NCBI GenBank assembly: GCA_009809945.1
Contig: WTPW01000433.1
Span: forward strand, 364,850 to 428,849
Source: Gigaspora margarita
Taxonomy: Eukaryota; Glomeromycota; Glomeromycetes; Diversisporales; Gigasporaceae
Reading direction: 5' to 3'
Length of the DNA stretch: 64,000 nt
Made by a program: the position numbers and the translations under genes. A model generated the notes under the pieces. The model saw only the letters and a program-made list of their open reading frames with translations, was not told the DNA's origin and did no database searches. Below are positions 57,541-64,000 of this stretch, piece by piece. Position 1 is the stretch's first letter. Each line of letters starts with the position of its first letter.

Positions 57541-58034
57541 TATTAGAAGCAAGCCTTATCACTTTAGAATTTACTGATTACATTATCAATGTATCGGATA
57601 TAGTAAAATTTTTAAAAAAATCCGGTACGTTATTACAAGACTAAAATTTGAGTCAACAGATGAACCAATTCAGGAAAAATCATTATTACTAAAACAATCA
57701 AGTTTTTCTGTCCTAATATTACATATCTCAACATTACAGAGTTGAAATTTCTTTGTAGGACATTTATGAAATACTAGAGGATGAACCAGAAAAACTAATT
57801 ATGTATTTTGCAAACTTTTTCCATTAATATTGCAGTATCTTGACTGGAGGTATTCTCGATTAAGTTCATATATTGATATTTTGCTCAATAAATGCTATGC
57901 ATCTTTAAAATGTCTGCTAATTGATCTCCTTGATAATGAGAAAGAAGCTAAAGCATCTATCGAATTTTGCATACGAAAAGAACTTTGAATTATGTTATGT
58001 GGATGTAAAAAAAAAATTTGAATTTGGATGATAA

Positions 58035-58399
58035 GGCCACGCAAAGTTAATTTTTCGTTTTGCATAACACGCCGACCCAATTTTTCCAAAAAAAATTTTT
58101 TTTTTTTTAAATTCCTGTTAAGCCAATTATTCCATTTTTGCCATTTAATTTTTTTCTCCGCTGTCACCCGATGATGACCTTAATTTTCCGTAATTACCCG
58201 ATAGGCCCGATAAAAAAAAAGACAAAATTTTCTGATTCCATGTTATGCAAACCGAATAATTAACTTTGCTGACCTTAGATGTGAACTGAAGCCACGTAAG
58301 GCCAATTTTTTTTTTTTAAAAGAAAAAAAAAAATCCGACCCTCGACCGGAATTTTGAAACGCCAGGTTATGCAAAACGAAAAATTAACTTTTCGTGGCC
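58035..58399. mobile_element. PIF/Harbinger-like MITE in F-box copy 5
   Basis: Ends GGCCACGCAAAGTTAATTTT and (inverted) GGCCACGAAAAGTTAATTTT with about 35 bp of TIR. TAA at 58032-58034 and 58400-58402 is the 3-bp duplication of the single TAA in the intact gene (GATGATAATATT). TWA duplications and GG...CC ends are the PIF/Harbinger pattern. An internal inverted copy of the end (TGCAAACCGAATAATTAACT at about 58238) suggests a compound structure. No transposase. Confidence 0.88.
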
Positions 58400-58469
58400 T
58401 AATATTAAAAAAGAAATGGAAAGACATGGTACAATGGTACCATGTGAACTCATTGTCGTTAATTGTTAA

Positions 58470-58998
58470 ATTGAATGGACCGCTGTCACAGCTCGGGAAA
58501 GACTTTATGAACTTTATTGCCAATTTAGCCATAAGCGGTGAACATTAGGATATTAAAAAGGTCATTATTTGAAAAACAAATTTATTTATGTTTTTATGTT
58601 ATATGTGTTGCATTCATATTCCTTCTTCTCACTACATAAAGCGACCTTTTATATATGTTCCATCCAGATTAACGTGATTACGAAACATGAGGTAAGGAAA
58701 ATTAATATTTACAAGAAATGTGGTAATGTGAAGAAATTGAGAAGCCATTGCATAAGGATTTCTTATTAATTTACATTGCTGTAGAAATGTAGTAATCAGA
58801 AATGGCTTCTGCATCGATTTGATCGGCCAATTTCGTAAGATGCCAAAATTTCCCGTGGCATACTTATTTATACTATGAAAATATAAAAATCGTATAGCTG
58901 TACATATATCTATAACATACATGCTGTATGTGCAAATATTACACAGACGAATACAATATAATAAATATGCATATACGTGCAACAAGACTGATATCGGA
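58470..58998. other. Intergenic DNA between F-box copies 5 and 4
   Basis: The first about 170 bp is the old 3' flank of copy 5, also at 44870-45060. The last about 120 bp is the promoter flank shared with copy 2 (CATATACGTGCAACAAGACT). The minus-strand open frame of 134 codons (58632-59036) lies in non-coding flank and is discounted. Confidence 0.55.
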
Positions 58999-59034
58999 CT
59001 TAACCCTTTCTCGTTTATAAAACACAAGTAATTC
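58999..59034 (+). promoter_or_regulatory. Conserved promoter-proximal block, F-box copy 4
   Basis: CTTAACCCTTTCTCG followed by TTTATAAAACACAAG, identical spacing to the ATG as in copies 1-3. Confidence 0.6.
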
Positions 59035-60537
59035 ATGGCATCAAAAATGTTTATGGGCTATATGCCCGATTTAATGGAAATTATTCTTAGTAATTTAAAT
59101 AATGAATTTTATTCTTTATACTCGTGTGCGCTTGTGAGCCGACATTGGTGTAAAATGCCAATTCCTATTCTTTGGCAAAATCCATTTTCAAACGATCATG
59201 ATTCGTTATTCATTTCTAATTACTTTTCATATCTTGACGAAAACGATAAATTCGTGTTGAAAGAATGTGGAATAAATGGAAAATTTCCAAATACATTATT
59301 TAATTATGCAAAATTTCTAAAGGTTCTCAATTTTATTAGGCTAAGAGCTAATGTTATTAAATGGGAATCTTCCAAATTTGCTGGTACAAAACCATACAAA
59401 TTATCAATAATATACCGCATAATTAATTTATTATTTAAATTATTTGTTGAGAGTGGGGCCACTTTGCACAAATTAGATTTATATTTTGCGGATTACATAA
59501 TCAATCTAGAGATCTTCTCATTAGAACGAAATGAACAATTTTTTTCACGACTTCAAAAGTTATCACTGGGTGAAATAACAGAATTTAATATCGAATGCGT
59601 TACTGCATTGTTAGGAATACTGGCAAAAAACACTACAAAAATTAACGCTTTGAAACTTAAAGCCTTTTGTTCAAATTATAATCAACGATTACTTCCTGCT
59701 CTTATATGTATTATTAAATCACAAGAACAACTTAGAAAGTTTAGGTTAATCGGCGAAGAAAATTTTACTATAGAGTTCAACGGCATTATTTCATCTTTAG
59801 AGTGTCAAATTAAGTCATTACAAGAAGTTAAAATAGAGAGTTGTATTTGTAACACAGAGTTCAAGGTGTTAAATAATTGTAAAAATTTAAGAATTCTTCG
59901 CATTCATGATTGTGGTAATTTAAATATACTAGAGGCAAGCCTTAAAACTTTAGAAATTACTTGTTACCCGATCTATACACCGAGTATAGTACCAATTTTA
60001 AAAAAATCTGGCACGTTATTACAACGACTAAAGCTTTCTTCATTTTCAACTCGAGAAATGTCGTTATTACCAGAAACACTTAAGTCCTTCTGTCCAAATA
60101 TTACATATCTCAACCTTACGGAAGTCAAATTTTCTACACAATTCTTTGAGCTTATTGTAATTTACAAAAACTTCAATTTCTTACTTTAAGGGATTTTTAT
60201 GAAAAAAAAATACTAGGGGATGAACCAAAAATACTAGTTATGAAGTTTGCAAAACAATTACCGGTAACATTGCAATATCTTGACTTAAGGAGGTCTTGCA
60301 TAAGATCATATATTGATATTTTATTAAATAATTGCTATGCACCTTTAAAATATCTACTAATTGATCGCCTTAAAGACGAGAAAGGAGCCAAAGCGTTGAT
60401 CGACTTTTGTATTCGAAGAAAAACTTTGAATTATGTGGGTGTATCCATAGATTTGGATGATAATATTAAAAAAAGATGTTGAAAAATATGTTACATTGAT
60501 ACCATGGCAACGCATTTTTGTTAATTTCAACACATAA
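59035..60537 (+). pseudogene. F-box/LRR gene copy 4, late frameshifts
   Basis: Reads MASKMFMGYMPDLMEIIL and then 384 codons of F-box plus LRR solenoid. One G is missing from CTTATTGGTAAT at about 60157, where the other copies have GG, and the frame ends at 60189. Further on, nine A near 60201 insert two lysine codons in frame, and an A-run near 60470 has one extra A. The family stop is also lost, so the corrected frame would end at 60535-60537. The first 384 residues keep the F-box and most LRRs, so a shortened adaptor could be made. Closest to copy 2. Confidence 0.83.
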
Positions 60538-60641
60538 ATTTCTTTTATACTTTTAGACAAATTTTTATCTAATCCATAGACAAATTAGCATCATTTATTA
60601 ATTTTTGAAGTTGTGATGTTTTTTAGTACACATACAATAAA

Positions 60642-60886
60642 GTCAATTTCTATTTGTACATGAAACAAAGATACATATAATAATTCAAATTTTGCTTATG
60701 AAACCACTTTCAAGTTCTAACAAAAAGATTCTACGTAAAATTTTAAGATGAGCTACCTCTAATCCTAACCTCTAACCTAATCTATCTTAATTTTAATTCG
60801 ATTTAATTTTTTTCTTTAAATTTTGTATTAAATTTTTTATAAATTATACCCGTGATTCATACACGAGAGTAAATTAATAAATTTTC
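60642..60886. mobile_element. MULE-like MITE in the F-box 3' flank (copy 4 spacer)
   Basis: Orthologous to 51236-51488. The flanks TACAATAAA and TATAATAAA match at 8 of 9 positions. It was therefore present before the copy 2/copy 4 duplication. Confidence 0.72.
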
Positions 60887-63010
60887 TATAATAAAATAGT
60901 TAATCAAAAATTTAGTAATATTATGATTAAAACTTATGGTTAAAATACTTCAGCGTTTACTTGTTAACCTTGATGGTTAATATTTGAACCCAATTTTAAT
61001 TAATGTAAAAGTTTATCCTTATCTACGATCTATGATATATTATAGGTCGGATCTCTATAAATGCAACCCTCGAAATGAAATACCTAATCAAAATGTAATC
61101 TTTAACAATGACCAAAATATTTATATATCAGTTTCCACAAAGGAATTCCTTGTCGTTTTTAAATTTAGACCGGTTTAAATTTTGGTCCTCTGGGTTGTAT
61201 TCAGAAAGACTTGACCTATTTAGATTGAAATAAATTCCAATAAACTATAATTAATAAATTTCATTCTGTTATATAATTTTCATTCTGTTATGGTTTTACA
61301 AATATTAATGTAAAGAAATAAAAAAATCTTTATAATCTTAATACAAATTATAACAATTTAAATTACTAAGATATAAATTTAAGTTTTGAAAGAAATTCGT
61401 CAAGGAGTGAAGATAAAATTTATGGTTTTTAAAAAAATTAGAATATTTTTAATAATCTTTTTTGTATTTAGATTATGTTTTTTTACAAAGATAAAAATAA
61501 ATATTAAAATTTTATACGGTCACACAAAAAGTTTTTTGGTTTCATAACATAGAAAAAAAGTGATCCGGAAGCCTGGTTATATATATATACATATTTATAA
61601 CCAAATTTTATACAGATATCATTATATAGCCGTAAAATATTTAAAATTAGCTGAAAATACAATTCTTTTATTTGACATATTTAAATTAGGATGATAAAAT
61701 AAAAAAAAGCTTTTAACACAATTATTTAAATAATTTATACTTATATTGCAAATATTTATATATATTCATGAAATTTACCATTAATTCCTTTGTTCGAATA
61801 ATTTGATGTATGAGAGTGAAGAACTTTATTAATATAATTATTCAAAATAAATTACACGAGTTCATAATTAACATGTAAACATAAAAACATTTATTAATCT
61901 AAGAATATAAACAAGCCATCCAAATTTTAAATATTTACTATTTATAATTTTATTTTAGATTGAGTATAAGAGCAATAAGTTAGTGTATGAGCATGAAAAG
62001 CAATTATCAACTAAGTTTAAGTACATTTATCATTAATTTCAATTTATTAGTGATGTTAGTTTAAAGAACTATTTACTCTAATTGTAAATAAAAGGCTCTT
62101 ATTTTTCTATAGCCTAAATGATAAGTGGTATACTCGGACAAATATTAGTCAATCGGACTTCCGCTAATAAAATTTTACTTTCTGACGTATTAAACTTTCA
62201 TCACGTGCTTTACAATTGATTCGTTAACCTTATTTTTTCACTAATAAAAGCTACCCTCAGACCCGCTTTGACAGGTTGATTAAGGTGCTTGAGAATACCC
62301 TAAAAGTGATGAATTGCTTATGAATTGCTTATGGATTTTTGTATGTATATAACCTGGTTGCTTATAAATTTTTGTACTAATTATAATTTTTTGTGAATAT
62401 GTACTGATTATTATCATTAAATCAGCTGATTTTTAATAATCACAAAGTTTTAACTGGATTTTTCGCCCATATAGTAAGTTTAAGTTAAATTGGTGCAATT
62501 TATAAAAAAAAAGTTGTCGGTGAAATATATTGTCTACAAAATTTATCTGTAAAATAGTCTTGTTTGTAGATTAACTGTCTATAAACAAGTTACCTATAAA
62601 GTGTTTGTTTGTGAAATCATACGGACGTAGATCCATTTCGCTTGGTTTTTTTTTTTTTTTAAATTCAATGTTCATGCTATTTTTTCATGTAACAGTAGGC
62701 ATACGTAATTAATAAATTTTTGTTCTGCTTTGTTGTTAGATTATATGTGAATTTATAGAATTTAAAATCTGTAACTAATATCTTTAATAGCTTAATCTTA
62801 TTTTTATTTTCTTTCAACTTATATACCTTGTCACACACCTGAGTACTACATGTTATGAGTAATCTAATTCGCCCTCTTGTCAATAAGATGCTTAAAAAAA
62901 TAAACAGAAGCTGTGTGTAAAAAGATAACAATACAAGATATAACGATTGTTAAGCACAATTATAATTAGTAAAACATAGCTGAAATGAAATAATCGATAG
63001 TGCAAAATAA
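60887..63010. repeat. F-box intergenic spacer, third copy
   Basis: Collinear with 51489-53580, including the roughly 300-bp block (62312-62598), up to ATAATCGATAGTGCAAA. Similarity then stops and no F-box gene follows, so the duplicated unit is truncated here. Confidence 0.8.
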
Positions 63011-63591
63011 TAATATAATTTAATTCCATAAGAAACTAGATAGCTGCGCGACGTCATCGCGCGAAACCAGGAACGGAAGAACTTGTGAGTAGTTAGATTT
63101 GAATGTTTAATATAATAAAGAAATATGCATTTTATTANTANCTCAATTAGCAAAATAAAAGAAAAGAAATTAAATTGTTCTTTGTCATTTTAGTAATAAT
63201 TATTTATTATATAACAGTTGAAAAATGCTATCAATATTTAATATTAGTATGGATTAGTTTCTGATTTATTTTGTTATACATCAATGTGTAAGACAATGAT
63301 TGTATACATATATAGTATTTATATAATTGTACAAGAGAAGATGAGGTGCCACTGGTGCTATTATTGTATTAATTTCTTTTAATTTTTATATAGTATATTA
63401 ATATTATCAATTAAATTATATGTCCATAATTTTGGAAGTAGTATCAATACTAATAAAGTACAAAAAAATACTAAAGAATAGATTAGAAGTTACACAAATT
63501 TTAAGCAATAATACTAACCAACTCTATTATAACAAATCTGCTAAGTTTTAATTGTACGACTAATATCTATTATTATGCAACATGATATCAT
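63011..63591. other. Unique-looking DNA at the spacer breakpoint
   Basis: Begins with a CpG-rich GCGCGACGTCATCGCGCG at about 63047-63064, an imperfect palindrome around a CRE-like TGACGT. Two N at 63138 and 63141. No gene. Confidence 0.4.
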
Positions 63592-63713
63592 TAGTGATTG
63601 TACCCGGGTAGAACTTGCAATTGTATAACATAGTAATTTATCCGGATATCCGGGTAATTTAATAGTAACCGGGTAGAGGTTTTCCCAACGGGTACAATCT
63701 CTAGATATNATTC
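63592..63713. mobile_element. 122-bp hAT-type MITE with 8-bp duplication
   Basis: Ends TAGTGATTGTACCCG and (inverted) TAGAGATTGTACCCG, flanked by GATATCAT at 63584-63591 and GATATNAT at 63714-63721. The interior has CCGGATATCCGG and several CCGGGTA motifs. Confidence 0.82.
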
Positions 63714-63721
63714 GAGTTGAC

Positions 63722-64000
63722 AGATCAAAACAGANACAAATTTGAACAATCAAGTCCAAAGCTGAATATACAATAATAATGTAGATAACCTTCCTTATGC
63801 AATCAATAAAAAGCAGTGTGAAAAAATGAGAAACTCATAAGTAAGCACGAGCATGATCCTAATGAACAATTAGCAGTAGATTACAATTTGGCTCCTAAGG
63901 AAACCTGCTATATTTATAATTATATTTTTATAATTATAACTACTGAATATCGATATCACATGTTAGCTGGCTTGTATTATGCAGGTTTGAAAATACTGGC
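63722..64000. other. Window end, nothing recognised
   Basis: No gene. ACTACTGAATATCGATATCA near 63938 resembles 31815, suggesting a dispersed or duplicated segment that continues beyond the window. Confidence 0.35.

Larger units (their letters stand above)
56540..58469 (+). pseudogene. F-box/LRR gene copy 5, badly decayed
   Basis: The start codon is lost (ATTGCATCAAAAATATTTATG where the others have ATGGCATCAAAAATG). SLYSCAL, CQNPLF-like, LHKLDL and LLIDLL pieces can be followed through many frameshifts to the terminal CELIVVNC and stop at 58467-58469. Two MITEs interrupt it at 57401 and 58035. The short open frames inside (56675-56902, 57392-57577) are fragments. It diverged earlier than the other copies. 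Confidence 0.85.

Noticed and set aside
57392..57577. 61-codon open frame in F-box copy 5
   Set aside because: It spans the 140-bp MITE inserted in a pseudogene.
58632..59036. 134-codon minus-strand open frame
   Set aside because: Lies over the promoter region of F-box copy 4, and the matching region upstream of copy 2 is open for only a shorter stretch (49370-49585) with different sequence at its start.

Overview
This is a strongly AT-rich eukaryotic window. It has few genes, many inverted-repeat DNA transposons, and assembly ambiguities (N runs in 29.9-30.1 kb and at 63.1 and 63.7 kb). Three things point to an arbuscular mycorrhizal fungus of the Rhizophagus/Glomus type: F-box/LRR proteins with the 'SLYSCALVSRHWC' signature, a TKL-type kinase carrying ribonuclease-inhibitor-like LRRs with three 73-83 bp introns, and relics of FLYWCH/MULE, Tc1 and Ty3-like elements. 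The organism call rests on recalled family features, not on a database search.

Genes. One F-box/LRR gene is intact (13556-15049). Three close paralogues (49595-51118, 53767-55259, 59035-60537) carry frameshifts or a nonsense codon. A fourth (56540-58469) is badly decayed and hosts two MITEs, and a 3' fragment of a sixth copy lies at 44854-45060. The four best copies share a promoter-proximal block exactly 36 bp long before the ATG. Long stretches of intergenic DNA are also duplicated between copies (5.6-13.5 kb, 51.1-53.7 kb and 60.5-63.0 kb), so the unit of duplication is gene plus spacer. A spliced kinase-TPR-LRR gene lies at 28084-30390; its C-terminal half is an array of nearly identical 84-bp LRR units with unresolved bases. 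A decayed relative of that LRR array sits on the minus strand at 9890-10590.

Mobile DNA fills most of the rest. I could fix exact ends for many elements because an uninterrupted copy elsewhere in the window acts as the empty site, or because the target-site duplication is perfect. They include hAT-type elements with 8-bp duplications (2909, 25683, 27466, 35004, 63592), TA-flanked mariner-type elements, a Tc1 relic (37450-38757), a PIF/Harbinger-like MITE family (40321, 40756, 58035), a family of about 181 bp with 6-bp duplications (21173, 22568, 49265), MULE-like elements with 9-10 bp duplications, a tRNA-headed SINE with an 18-bp duplication (5779-6403) and a minus-strand LTR element with a gag relic (45917-48966).

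Two regions are multi-level insertion nests. 18.25-25.41 kb is one ancient hAT element blown up by successive insertions. 35.0-39.5 kb is another hAT holding a TA element, which in turn holds a Tc1 and foldback elements. These nests give a relative chronology of transposition. I saw no complete transposase or reverse transcriptase, no tRNA or rRNA gene and no CRISPR array.
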